DNA of 32,912 nucleotides, taken from positions 1-32,912 of the forward strand of contig JAHWKB010000009.1 of assembly GCA_019348115.1 (NCBI GenBank), read 5' to 3'. Shown here piece after piece: positions 15,598 through 23,297 of this stretch. The stretch comes from Actinomycetota bacterium (GTDB lineage: Bacteria > Actinomycetota > Nitriliruptoria > Nitriliruptorales > Nitriliruptoraceae). How positions within the stretch are numbered: position 1 is the stretch's first letter; each line of letters starts with the position of its first letter. The notes under the pieces were generated by a model, which was not told the origin of the DNA, did not search any database, and worked only from the letters and a program-made list of their open reading frames with translations. A program made the translations under genes and the position numbers.

Positions 15598-15599
15598 AC

Positions 15600-15633
15600 G
15601 AGGGCCCGCATCGCTTCCGCGCTGCGGGCCTTC
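15600..15633 (+). terminator. Terminator of the tRNA-Gln/tRNA-Glu transcript
   Basis: GAGGGCCCGCA and TGCGGGCCTTC pair over 11 positions with one G-T pair, 12-nt loop, followed by the moderately T-rich GCTGTTCC. It starts three bases after the tRNA-Glu CCA. Confidence 0.7.
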
Positions 15634-15654
15634 GCTGTTCCTGCTGTCCGGGGA

Positions 15655-15718
15655 CGGTGGGGCAGGTCCCTGCGGGCACTCCGAACACACGGTCGGCCCT
15701 ACGGGACCTACCCCACCG
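15655..15718. repeat. 64-nt long hairpin between tRNA-Glu and dapE
   Basis: CGGTGGGGCAGGTCCC (15655-15670) pairs with GGGACCTACCCCACCG (15703-15718): 16 positions with one C-A mismatch. Inside the 32-nt loop GGGC and GCCC add four pairs. It lies beyond the tRNA terminator in the convergent gap before the dapE stop. It may be a bidirectional terminator, a REP-like element or a structured RNA; I cannot tell which. Confidence 0.6.
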
Positions 15719-15779
15719 GCCCCTGGCTTTCCGGCTCTCCCCGCCGCGCGGTGCTCGGTCTGGGCCACTGCGTCCTGGG

Positions 15780-16865
15780 TCAGGTGGTGCGCGTGAGGAA
15801 CCTGTGGAGCTGGTGGTAGGCGGCCTCGAGGGCGGCCACGGGGACGTACTCGCCGCGCTGGTGGGCTTGGCTGGTGAGGCCGGGGCCGTAGTTGACGGCG
15901 GGGACGCCGAGCTGGGCGAACCGGGCGACGTCGGTCCAGGCCTGCTTGCCGGCGAGGGGGGCGTCGACGGCGGTGACGAACGCCTCGAGGACCGGGGTGC
16001 CGAGCGAGGGCGGGGCCGGGGGAGCGCGATCGACGATCTCGACGGCGGCGCGGTCGCCGACGAGGTCGCGCAGCTCCTGCTCGGCCTCGTCGAGCGTCCG
16101 TGACGGGGCGAAGCGGAAGTTGAGGTTCACCGTGAACCGGCCCGGGATCACGTTCCGGGCGTTGTCCGTCGACGCCTGGGTGGCGGACCACACGTCGCGG
16201 TAGGTGATGCCGTCGACCTCGACCTCGCGCGGGGCGAGCTCGTGGAGCTGGGCGAGGAACGCCCCCGCCTTGGTGAGCGCGTTCTCGCCGTGCCACGGGC
16301 GGGCGCTGTGGGCCTGCGTGCCCTCGAAGGTCAGCGTCGCGTGGAGCCCGCCGAGGCAGCCGGCCTGGACCTCCCCGTCGGTCGGCTCGAGGATGACGGC
16401 GAGGGCCGCGTCGCGTAGCCACGGCACCGTCTCGAGGACGTCGGCGAGCTCGTTCCCCTCGTCGGGTCCCTCCTCGCCGGCGTAGAGCACGAGCGCGAGG
16501 TCGTAGGGCGACGACGCGCGGAGCTCCGCGTCCTCGAAGCAGGCCATCGCGACGACGTTCCCGGCCTTCATGTCGGAGGCCCCCCGCGCGATCACCACGT
16601 CGGTGCCGTCGAGCGTCCCCACGCGCGGCTCGCGGTCGTCGTCGGTGGGCGGGACGACGTCGAGGTGGCCGACCAGCAGCACGAGCGGACGCTCGCCACC
16701 GGCACGCCCGACGACGACCGAGTGCCCGACCCGCTCGACCTCCTCGCCGAGCGGCTCGTAGCGCGCCACGACGGCGTCGGCGATGGGGCCCTCGCCCCCG
16801 GTCACGCAGACGTGGGAGCAGTGCTCGAGCAGGCGCTCGACGAGGTCCTCCGCGGTGGCGGGCAC
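15780..16865 (-). CDS. dapE: Succinyl-diaminopimelate desuccinylase
   Basis: Zinc-dependent M20-family amidohydrolase that removes succinate from N-succinyl-LL-diaminopimelate in lysine and peptidoglycan-precursor synthesis; 361 residues. Metal and catalytic motifs: LLVGHLDVVP with His67 and Asp69, ARGASDMKAG with the bridging Asp98, YAGEEGPDEGNEL with the catalytic Glu131/132, LEPTDG with Glu160 and the late His in SQAHQRGEYVP. The lid/dimerisation domain spans about residues 170-280. GTG 16865 begins one base after the dapD stop codon (TGA at 16869-16867), so the two genes are translationally coupled. Some actinobacterial paralogues cleave other N-acyl amino acids, but the dapD neighbour makes DapE the best call. 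Confidence 0.93.
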   Translation of the reverse strand: MPATAEDLVERLLEHCSHVCVTGGEGPIADAVVARYEPLGEEVERVGHSVVVGRAGGERPLVLLVGHLDVVPPTDDDREPRVGTLDGTDVVIARGASDMKAGNVVAMACFEDAELRASSPYDLALVLYAGEEGPDEGNELADVLETVPWLRDAALAVILEPTDGEVQAGCLGGLHATLTFEGTQAHSARPWHGENALTKAGAFLAQLHELAPREVEVDGITYRDVWSATQASTDNARNVIPGRFTVNLNFRFAPSRTLDEAEQELRDLVGDRAAVEIVDRAPPAPPSLGTPVLEAFVTAVDAPLAGKQAWTDVARFAQLGVPAVNYGPGLTSQAHQRGEYVPVAALEAAYHQLHRFLTRTT

Positions 16866-16866
16866 C

Positions 16867-17907
16867 TCAGTCGTTGGCGTGGAGCGCGGCGTTCAGCCCG
16901 CCCCACGTCGTGCCCTCGCGCTGGAGCACCTCGATGCCGCCGGTCTGGGAGTTCCGCCGGAACAGCAGGTCCGACCGTCCCGACAGCTCCGCCGCCTTCG
17001 CGACCTCGCCGTCGGGGAGCGTCACGCGCATGCCGCCCGTGATGTAGAGGCCGGCCTCGACCACGCAGTTGTCCCCGAGCGAGATGCCGATGCCGGCGTT
17101 GGCTCCGAGGAGGCAGCCGTCGCCGATGGAGATGACCTCCTTGCCGCCGCCGGAGAGCGTGCCCATGATCGAGGCCGAGCCGCCGACGTCGGAGTGGTCG
17201 CCGATCACGACGCCGGCGGAGATGCGGCCCTCGATCATGGCGCTACCGAGCGTGCCCGCGTTGAAGTTGCAGAAGCCCTCGTGCATGACGGTGGTGCCCT
17301 CGGCGAGGTGCGCCCCGAGGCGGACGCGGTCGGCGTCGGCGATCCGCACGCCGGACGGGACCACGTAGTCGGTCATCCGGGGGAACTTGTCGACGCCCGA
17401 CACGCGGACCGCGATGCCGCGCGCCCGCAGCGCCAGCCGCAGATCCTCGAAGCCCTCCGGGTCGCAGGGCCCGAGATCGGTCCAGACGACGTTGTTGAGC
17501 ACGCCGAAGGCCCCGTCGAGGTTGGCGCCGTGCGGTCGGATGAGCCGGGCGGACAGGAGGTGCAGCCGCAGGTAGGCGTCGTGCGCGTCGGCCGGTGGCT
17601 CGGAGAGGTCGTCGACGACCGTGACGACGATCCGTCGCTCCGTGCGCGTCAGCGTGTCGGCGGCCGCGGCGCCGCGCAGGGCGGACACGACGCGGTCGAG
17701 GTCCCCGTCGAGCGGCGTGTCGGCGGGGAGGTCGCGCGTGCCCGCGCCGCCTCCGAGCTCGCGCAGCGCGTCGACGGCGCCGGGGTCGAGCGTGAGGTGC
17801 GGGTACCAGGTGTCGAGCACCTTCCCGCCGGGCGTGCCGGTCGCGAGCCCGACGCCGGCGGCGGGGCCGCGGTGGGGGGTGTCCTGGCTCGTCGTCGGGC
17901 TCGTCAT
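16867..17907 (-). CDS. dapD: Tetrahydrodipicolinate N-succinyltransferase, actinobacterial type
   Basis: Transfers succinyl from succinyl-CoA to tetrahydrodipicolinate, the first step of the succinylase branch to diaminopimelate. 346 residues, slightly longer than the mycobacterial enzyme (about 317), the excess being a Ser/Thr-rich N-terminal tail. The C-terminal half is a left-handed beta-helix of hexapeptide repeats with VRLGAHLAEGTTVMHEGF, AMIEGRISAGVVIGDHSDVGG and SIMGTLSGGG, which match the mycobacterial sequence closely. ATG 17907 is chosen; GAAGGA lies 11 bases before it, a little far. The track ORF to 18168 runs antisense into the PopT-like gene. A TAGGGT -10-like box on this strand lies at 17947-17942. 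Operon with dapE downstream. Confidence 0.94.
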   Translation of the reverse strand: MTSPTTSQDTPHRGPAAGVGLATGTPGGKVLDTWYPHLTLDPGAVDALRELGGGAGTRDLPADTPLDGDLDRVVSALRGAAAADTLTRTERRIVVTVVDDLSEPPADAHDAYLRLHLLSARLIRPHGANLDGAFGVLNNVVWTDLGPCDPEGFEDLRLALRARGIAVRVSGVDKFPRMTDYVVPSGVRIADADRVRLGAHLAEGTTVMHEGFCNFNAGTLGSAMIEGRISAGVVIGDHSDVGGSASIMGTLSGGGKEVISIGDGCLLGANAGIGISLGDNCVVEAGLYITGGMRVTLPDGEVAKAAELSGRSDLLFRRNSQTGGIEVLQREGTTWGGLNAALHAND

Positions 17908-17941
17908 CGGGGGATGGGTCCTTCGCTGGCGGTCGACGACA

Positions 17942-17947
17942 ACCCTA
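17942..17947 (-). promoter_or_regulatory. Putative -10 box for dapD-dapE
   Basis: TAGGGT on the minus strand, 35 bases before the dapD ATG, in the divergent gap with the DUF368 gene. No clear -35 box. Confidence 0.35.
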
Positions 17948-18000
17948 GGCCAGGCGCCTCCCGTCGCCGGCGGCCACGGTGGCCGCGAGGGCAGGTGGGC

Positions 18001-18006
18001 TACCGT
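18001..18006 (+). promoter_or_regulatory. Putative -10 box for DUF368 gene; leaderless transcript
   Basis: TACCGT ends seven bases before the ATG at 18014, so transcription would start at or next to the A of the start codon. No ribosome-binding site is seen before the ATG, which agrees with a leaderless mRNA. Confidence 0.45.
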
Positions 18007-18013
18007 CCGCGCC

Positions 18014-19042
18014 ATGGACCAGCAGCCCACCCCTCCCGCCTCCGGCGCCGGCAGCGACGCTCGGTCGACCGCCTCGTCCGCCACCGCCGAGGTCGATCCG
18101 GCGCTCGTCGAGCGACCCGACGAGGCGGCGTTCGCGCGGCAGCCGTTCGGCGTCCGCACGATGCTCACGACCTACGCGAGCGGGTTCCTGATGGGCTCGG
18201 CCGACCTCGTCCCCGGCGTCTCGGGTGGCACCATCGCGCTCGTCGTCGGCATCTACGAGCGGCTCGTCGCGAACATCCGCCAGGGTTCGCGCGCCGCGTC
18301 ACTGCTCGTCCGGGGCTCCGTTCCGGACGCCATCCGGGCGCTCCGCTTCGTCGAGTGGTCGTTCCTGCTGCCGCTCCTCGCCGGCGTGCTCTCCGCCGTC
18401 GTCGTCCTCGCCCGGACCCTCGAGCTCCTCCTCGAGACCCGCCCCGTCGAGCTGTCGGCGGTCTTCTTCGGCCTCATCGTCGGGAGCGTCGTCGTCTCGG
18501 CGACGGAGCTCCGGGAGTGGTCGGGGCGGATCCTCGCCATCATCGTCGCGAGCGCCGCGGTCACGTTCCTGGGTCTCGGGCTGCGCAGCGGCCGGTTCGA
18601 GGAGCCGAGCCTCCTGATCGTGCTGTTCGGCGGCGCGCTCGCGATCTGCGCCATGATCCTCCCCGGCATCTCCGGGTCGTTCATCCTGCTGATGATCGGT
18701 CTCTACGAGTACGTGCTCGGAGCCGTGAGCGCGCGCGACCTCGCGGTGATCGGCGTGTTCGGCCTCGGCACCGTGATCGGGCTCGGCTCCTTCTCGACCC
18801 TCCTCAACTGGCTCCTCCGCGAGTACCGCGAGGTGGTCCTCGCCGTGCTGATCGGGCTGATGGCGGGCTCGCTGCGCGTGCTGTGGCCCTGGCCGGAGCA
18901 GCCGGACGGGGTGGGCAACACGGCGCTGGGCGCCCCCGTGCCGTCCCAGCTGCTGCCGGCGCTCGGGCTCGCGGTCCTCGGGGCGGTCGTCGTCGTGCTG
19001 GTCGCCCTCGTCGCCCGGAGCCTGTCCGAAGCGGACGACTGA
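18014..19042 (+). CDS. DUF368 membrane protein, PopT-type undecaprenyl-phosphate transporter
   Basis: Polytopic inner-membrane protein of 342 residues. DUF368 (PopT) proteins are one of two known families that flip undecaprenyl phosphate back to the inner leaflet for cell-wall synthesis. The first 45 residues are polar and low in complexity. The signature is repeated as in an internal inverted repeat: SADLVPGVSGGTIALVVGIYERL (PGVSGG at 67-72) and AMILPGISGSFILLMIGLYEYVL (PGISGS at 217-222). About eight hydrophobic segments follow. The gene sits between dapD-dapE and dapC, all serving peptidoglycan precursor supply, which fits. It starts at ATG 18014 without a Shine-Dalgarno site, probably leaderless. 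Only 15 bases separate it from the convergent dapC. Confidence 0.9.
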   Translation: MDQQPTPPASGAGSDARSTASSATAEVDPALVERPDEAAFARQPFGVRTMLTTYASGFLMGSADLVPGVSGGTIALVVGIYERLVANIRQGSRAASLLVRGSVPDAIRALRFVEWSFLLPLLAGVLSAVVVLARTLELLLETRPVELSAVFFGLIVGSVVVSATELREWSGRILAIIVASAAVTFLGLGLRSGRFEEPSLLIVLFGGALAICAMILPGISGSFILLMIGLYEYVLGAVSARDLAVIGVFGLGTVIGLGSFSTLLNWLLREYREVVLAVLIGLMAGSLRVLWPWPEQPDGVGNTALGAPVPSQLLPALGLAVLGAVVVVLVALVARSLSEADD

Positions 19043-19057
19043 GCCCGTCCGCTCGCC

Positions 19058-20236
19058 TCAGCCGGGGAGGCGGCCGGCCTCGATGGCGTCGCGCCAGCGG
19101 ATGACCGCGGCGCGGCAGCCCTCGACGGTCGGGACGAGCGCGAGCCGGATCCACCCGGTCCCGGCAGGCCCGAACGACCGGCCGGGCGAGGCCACGATGC
19201 GCTCGAGGAGGAGCGCCTCCGCGTAGGCGGCGTCGTCGCCGCCCGGGGCACGGAACCACACGTAGAACGTGGCGTCGCTCCCGGACACCTCGATGCCGGC
19301 GTCGTCGAGGAAGCCGAGGATGACCTCGCGCTTGGCCTGGAAGACCGCACGCCGCTCGTCGACGTGGGTCTGGTCCCCGTAGGCCGCGACGGCCGCGTCC
19401 TGCACGAAGTCCTGCGCCGCGGTCCCGAGGTTCGGACGCAGGAGCTTCAGCCGCCGGATGAGCTCGGGGTCACCGATCATCCCGCCGGCGCGGTAGCCGG
19501 TCATCCCCGAGCGCTTCGACAGCGACACGAACGCGAGCAGGTTCGTGAGGTCGCCGTCCGCGCAGACCTCGAGCGCGGAGGGCTGCGGGTGGTCGAACCA
19601 GATCTCCTGGTAGCACTCGTCGGAGCAGAGGAGGATGTCGTGCTCGCGCGCGACGTCGAGCTGGCGGCGGTAGTAGTCGAGGTCCGCCGTCGCGCCCGTC
19701 GGGTTGTGGGGGTAGTTCACCCACGCGATGCAGGTCTCCGCGAGGACGTCGTTCGGGAGCTCCGCGAGCTCCAGGCGCCACCCGCGCTCCGCCGTGAGCG
19801 TCACGGGGTGGGACCGGCCGCCGGCGAAGAGCGTGCCGCGGTCGTAGACGGGGTAGCCCGGGTCCCCCCAGACCACGCGGCGCTTCGGGCCCGCCGGATC
19901 CACGACGGCGAACGGGAGGTGGAAGATCGCCTCCTTCGAGCCCGCGCTGGGGAGCACGTTCGTGTCGGGGTCCACGGTGACCCCGTGCCGGCGCTCGAGC
20001 CATCCCGCGATCGCCACGCGCACCGACCGCTTCCCGGCGGCTGTGGGGTAGCGGCTGACCGGTCCGAGGCCGTCGACGAGTGCCTGGCGGATGAAGTCCG
20101 GGGTGGGCTCGTCGGGGTCGCCGATCGAGAAGTCGTGGAGCGGACCGCCGTCGACGCGGAGCTCGTTGGCGAGGTCCTGCAGCCGTGCGAGGGGGTAGCC
20201 GCCGAGCTCGGCGAACGCGGGGTTGATCGTCACCAT
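19058..20236 (-). CDS. dapC: N-succinyl-LL-diaminopimelate aminotransferase
   Basis: PLP-dependent class I/II aminotransferase, 392 residues, predicted to convert N-succinyl-2-amino-6-oxopimelate to N-succinyl-LL-diaminopimelate. Motifs: SIGDPDEPTP near the N-terminus, LPSAGSKEAIFHLP (about 95-108), WVNYPHNPTGA (172-182), SDECYQEIWFD and the PLP lysine in SLSKRSGMTGYRAG (Lys241). The NYPHNPTGA and SKRSGMTG forms are those of actinobacterial DapC. ATG 20236 follows GGAG by about ten bases; the track ORF start at 20311 overlaps the upstream gene. The dapD and dapE genes nearby support DapC over general aspartate aminotransferase. It lies 28 bases after the DinB-like gene on the same strand. Confidence 0.92.
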   Translation of the reverse strand: MVTINPAFAELGGYPLARLQDLANELRVDGGPLHDFSIGDPDEPTPDFIRQALVDGLGPVSRYPTAAGKRSVRVAIAGWLERRHGVTVDPDTNVLPSAGSKEAIFHLPFAVVDPAGPKRRVVWGDPGYPVYDRGTLFAGGRSHPVTLTAERGWRLELAELPNDVLAETCIAWVNYPHNPTGATADLDYYRRQLDVAREHDILLCSDECYQEIWFDHPQPSALEVCADGDLTNLLAFVSLSKRSGMTGYRAGGMIGDPELIRRLKLLRPNLGTAAQDFVQDAAVAAYGDQTHVDERRAVFQAKREVILGFLDDAGIEVSGSDATFYVWFRAPGGDDAAYAEALLLERIVASPGRSFGPAGTGWIRLALVPTVEGCRAAVIRWRDAIEAGRLPG

Positions 20237-20264
20237 GCGGTGTCCGCTCCTGGTCGGCCGGGGC

Positions 20265-20759
20265 TCACTCGCCCACCAGCCCGTCGATGTGCTCGCGGAA
20301 GATGTCGGCATGGCCGGCGTGCCGCGCCGTCTCCCGGATCATGTGCACGAGGACCCAGCGCAGGGACGTCGGCCGGCGCTCACGGGCGCACAGCTGGCCG
20401 AGGTCCGACGCCGCGGCCACGACGGCATCGGACGCGGCGCACTCCTCGCGGTAGAACGCGATGACGTCCTCGGCGGACCATCCCGGCGGCAGCTGGAAGT
20501 CGGCGTCGGGGACCTCGTCCGACCAGGGCAGCTCCACGTCCTCGCCGGCGAAGGCCCACCGGAACCAGAACCGTTCCGTGTACGCGAGGTGCCGGACGAC
20601 GCCGAGGAGGTCGAGGCCGGAGGCGGTCGCCGTGCCGATCGCGATGTCGCGGTCGACCCCGCTCGCCTTGTGGACGACGGCGCTGCGCAGCCACGCGAGC
20701 GTCGCGGTCAGCACGGTCCGCTCGTCGGCGTCGCGCGGCACGACGGGACGTTCGGTCAC
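20265..20759 (-). CDS. DinB-like (DUF664) four-helix protein
   Basis: 164-residue member of the DinB/DUF664 fold, a four-helix bundle that binds a metal through three histidines and includes thiol-dependent transferases. Key pieces: LLGVVRHLAYTERFWFRWAF holds the first His, and LVHMIRETARHAGHADIFREHIDG near the C-terminus supplies the others. TSLRWVLVHMI is a standard DUF664 segment. GTG 20759 has GAGAGGA five bases upstream. Divergent from serB and placed 28 bases before dapC, so the two may share a transcript although the functions are not obviously linked. In actinobacteria such proteins may use mycothiol; that is inference. Confidence 0.88.
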   Translation of the reverse strand: MTERPVVPRDADERTVLTATLAWLRSAVVHKASGVDRDIAIGTATASGLDLLGVVRHLAYTERFWFRWAFAGEDVELPWSDEVPDADFQLPPGWSAEDVIAFYREECAASDAVVAAASDLGQLCARERRPTSLRWVLVHMIRETARHAGHADIFREHIDGLVGE

Positions 20760-20849
20760 GACGGTCCTCTCGGCTCGGCGGCGGGCGGCGGGCGGTGCCC
20801 CGGGAGGACGCTAGCGCCGGCGTCCGGCGGGCAGCCCCACCCACGTCGG

Positions 20850-20855
20850 TAGTCT
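20850..20855 (+). promoter_or_regulatory. Putative -10 box for serB; leaderless transcript
   Basis: TAGTCT ends eight bases before ATG 20864 and there is no Shine-Dalgarno site between them. This predicts a transcript that begins at or very near the start codon. Confidence 0.4.
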
Positions 20856-20863
20856 CGCCCGTC

Positions 20864-22093
20864 ATGAGCGGACCGCGAACCATCCTCGTCCACGTCACCG
20901 GACGCGATCGCCCGGGCATCACCGCGGGCCTCCTGCGGGTGCTCGCCGGCGCCGACGTCGACGTCTACGACATGGAGCAGGTCGTCGTCCGTGAGCGCCT
21001 CACCCTCGACATCCTCATCGCGGTGCCGCAGGGCAACGACGTGCTGAAGGAGCTGCTCTTCTACGGGTGGGAGTCGGGCATCTCCCTCGACTTCGAGGTC
21101 GTCGAGGACACGAGCGCCCGCGCCGGCCTGGCGCGATGGGCCGTGACCATCATCGGGCAGCCCCTGGGCCCCGCCGCGCTCGAGGCGGCGACCCGGGCGA
21201 TCGCGGACGGCGGCGGCAACATCGACCGCATCGCCCGTCTGTCGCGCTACCCGGTCGTCTGCTACGAGTTCGTCGTCGTGGACGGTGCGGTGGACGCGAT
21301 GCGCTCGAACCTCGTCGCGGTCGCGGTCGAGCACGGCATCGACATCGCCATCCAGCCCGAGTCCCTCGAACGTCGGGCGAAGCGGCTCGTCGTCATGGAC
21401 GTCGACTCGACCCTCATCCAGGACGAGGTCATCGAACTCCTCGCCGACGAGGCCGGCTGCGCCGACGAGGTGCGGGCCGTGACCGCCGCGGCGATGGACG
21501 GCGAGCTCGACTTCGAGACGTCGCTCCGACAACGCGTCGCGCTCCTCGAAGGGCTCGATGTCGCCGCGCTGGACCGCGTCCGGGACCGCATGCGCCTCAC
21601 GCCGGGCGCCCGCACGTTCGTGCGGACCCTCAAGCGCATCGGGTTCAAGGTGGCGATCGTCAGCGGCGGGTTCACCCCTTTCACGGATGCGTTGCAGCGG
21701 GAGCTCGGTCTCGACCACGCCGTGGCGAACGAGCTCGAGATCGTCGACGGCCGCCTGACCGGGCGGCTCGTGGGCCCGATCGTCGACCGTGCCCGCAAGG
21801 CCCGGATCCTCGAGGAGATCGCCGCGGCGGAGGGCTTCTCCACCGACCAGGTGGTGGCGGTCGGGGACGGCGCGAACGACCTCGACATGCTGGCCGCCGC
21901 CGGTCTCGGCATCGCCTTCAACGCCAAGCCCGTCGTCCGGGAGGCCGCCGACACGAGCCTGTCGTTCCCGTACCTCGACGCCATCCTGTTCGTGCTCGGG
22001 GTGCGCCGGGAGGACGTCGAGCGTGCCGACCTGTCCGACCCGACGTTCGTGAAGGACGGGCTCATCCCGGTCCCGGGGACCCCTCCGGTCTGA
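20864..22093 (+). CDS. serB: Phosphoserine phosphatase with N-terminal ACT domains
   Basis: HAD-family phosphatase that hydrolyses O-phosphoserine in the last step of serine synthesis; 409 residues, like mycobacterial SerB2. Residues 6-80 (ILVHVTGRDRPGITAGLLRVL) form one ACT domain and about 92-165 a second, degenerate one (WAVTIIGQPLGPAALEA); such domains bind serine or other amino acids as feedback effectors. The HAD core begins with VVMDVDSTLI (nucleophile Asp179, acid Asp181), then VSGGFTPF, and ends with VGDGANDLDMLAAAG. ATG 20864 matches the family N-terminus; no ribosome-binding site but a -10-like box immediately upstream. Its last 32 bases overlap the convergent tandem-GNAT gene. Confidence 0.95.
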   Translation: MSGPRTILVHVTGRDRPGITAGLLRVLAGADVDVYDMEQVVVRERLTLDILIAVPQGNDVLKELLFYGWESGISLDFEVVEDTSARAGLARWAVTIIGQPLGPAALEAATRAIADGGGNIDRIARLSRYPVVCYEFVVVDGAVDAMRSNLVAVAVEHGIDIAIQPESLERRAKRLVVMDVDSTLIQDEVIELLADEAGCADEVRAVTAAAMDGELDFETSLRQRVALLEGLDVAALDRVRDRMRLTPGARTFVRTLKRIGFKVAIVSGGFTPFTDALQRELGLDHAVANELEIVDGRLTGRLVGPIVDRARKARILEEIAAAEGFSTDQVVAVGDGANDLDMLAAAGLGIAFNAKPVVREAADTSLSFPYLDAILFVLGVRREDVERADLSDPTFVKDGLIPVPGTPPV

Positions 22094-23123
22094 GCTCGAG
22101 CTCGTAGACGTCGGTCCGTCTCGCGATGCGCATGCCGGCGCGCTGGTACAGCTGCGCGGCCCCGTCGAGGGTGACGTCGTCGATCTCGAGGCCGACCCGG
22201 CGCAGCCCACGCGCGGCGAAGGCCGAGAACGCGGTCCGCAGGAGCCGAGTCGCGATCCCGCGACGCCGCCACGCGGGGACCACCGCGAGGTCGCGGATGT
22301 AGCCCATCTCGGGGTCGTCCGGCATGCCCGCCCGGGTCAGGCACACCCCGACGACCTCGCCGTCGGGCACGGTCTCGGCGAGGAACCACAGCGTCGGGTC
22401 GACGTGCTCCTCGTGCTCGATGGCGATGTAGCGCCAGTCCTCGAACGACTGCGGCTCGTGGGCCCAGTGGTCGGCGAACCCCGCTTCGTAGGCATGCCAC
22501 ACCGCCTCGTCGTCCTCGCCGAGCACGAACCGTCGGATGCGCACCGACGAGCGGACCTCCGGCGGCGGCGGTGGGTCGTCGAGGTCCAGCCGCATGTCGA
22601 GGAAGTGCCGCACCGGCCGGAAGCCGGTCCGCTGGAAGAGCGCGCGTCCCCGGTCGTCGGCGTCGGGGAGGCTCGTGCGGAGCGCCACCCGGTGCTCTCC
22701 CGGGACCTCGTCGGCGGCGGCCAGCGCCCGGGCGATCGAGCGGCGGAGGAAGAAGGTGCCGATGCCGCGCCCGGTGGCCGAGGGGTGCACGCGGGCGTCG
22801 AGGTAGAGGTCGAGCTCGCCCGTCCAGGGGTCGACGTCGGCCGAGAACTCGGCGTAGCCGATGACCGCGGCGCCCCCGTCGGCGACGAGTGCCGCGCCCC
22901 CGTCGGCGACCGTCCCGTCGGTCCACTCGGCGACCAGCGTGTCCTCGAACCGGTCCGGCTCGAGCCACCGGTGGTGGATGTCGTCGCGCTGCCAGATCGC
23001 CGCACCGATGCGGTCGAGCGAGCACGCGTTGTAGAGGGCGAGGACCGCGTCGAGGTCATCCCACCGGGCCCGGCGGACGGCGACGCCCGCCGGCGGCCCT
23101 GGTCCCTCCCGGCTCGCGTCCAT
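22062..23123 (-). CDS. Tandem-GNAT acetyltransferase (MshD-like layout)
   Basis: 353 residues with two GNAT domains in a row, the layout of mycothiol synthase MshD and many unassigned actinobacterial enzymes. Domain 1 (about 15-190) has LDARVHPSATGRGIGTFFLRR as acetyl-CoA loop; domain 2 (about 195-350) has IRDLAVVPAWRRRGIATRLLRTAF and the end LYQRAGMRIARRTDVYELEL. Domain 2 looks better conserved. Within domain 1 the segment VADGGAALVADGGAAV comes from an in-frame 24-bp tandem duplication. ATG 23123 is kept. The 3' end overlaps serB by 32 bases in convergent orientation. MshD is possible but the sequence does not prove it; another small-molecule acetyltransferase is as likely. Confidence 0.84.
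   Translation of the reverse strand: MDASREGPGPPAGVAVRRARWDDLDAVLALYNACSLDRIGAAIWQRDDIHHRWLEPDRFEDTLVAEWTDGTVADGGAALVADGGAAVIGYAEFSADVDPWTGELDLYLDARVHPSATGRGIGTFFLRRSIARALAAADEVPGEHRVALRTSLPDADDRGRALFQRTGFRPVRHFLDMRLDLDDPPPPPEVRSSVRIRRFVLGEDDEAVWHAYEAGFADHWAHEPQSFEDWRYIAIEHEEHVDPTLWFLAETVPDGEVVGVCLTRAGMPDDPEMGYIRDLAVVPAWRRRGIATRLLRTAFSAFAARGLRRVGLEIDDVTLDGAAQLYQRAGMRIARRTDVYELELRPEGSPGPG
22870..22917. repeat. 24-bp tandem duplication inside the tandem-GNAT gene
   Basis: GCGCCCCCGTCGGCGAC occurs at 22870-22886 and again at 22894-22910, a 24-bp period that duplicates eight residues (VADGGAAL, VADGGAAV) in frame. Confidence 0.8.
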
Positions 23124-23297
23124 GTCCCCCCGGTCTCCCTCGTCGCCGCGCGGTCTACCAGGTCCGCTGCGGGCGGCCCGCGATCCCGCCCCGAGAGGCC
23201 GGTGAGCCGTCCGCTACGCTCCGCTACCGCTCCGGCACGCGTTCGCCGCCGGTCCGGCGGCAGCCGGGGGAGGGCTGGGAGAGCAGTGGGGGATGGC

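Noticed and set aside
15541-16422. Minus ORF ending YSRRDLNPRYRLERAAS
   Set aside because: This ending is a well-known false translation of the strand opposite a tRNA; the rest is a shadow of dapE.
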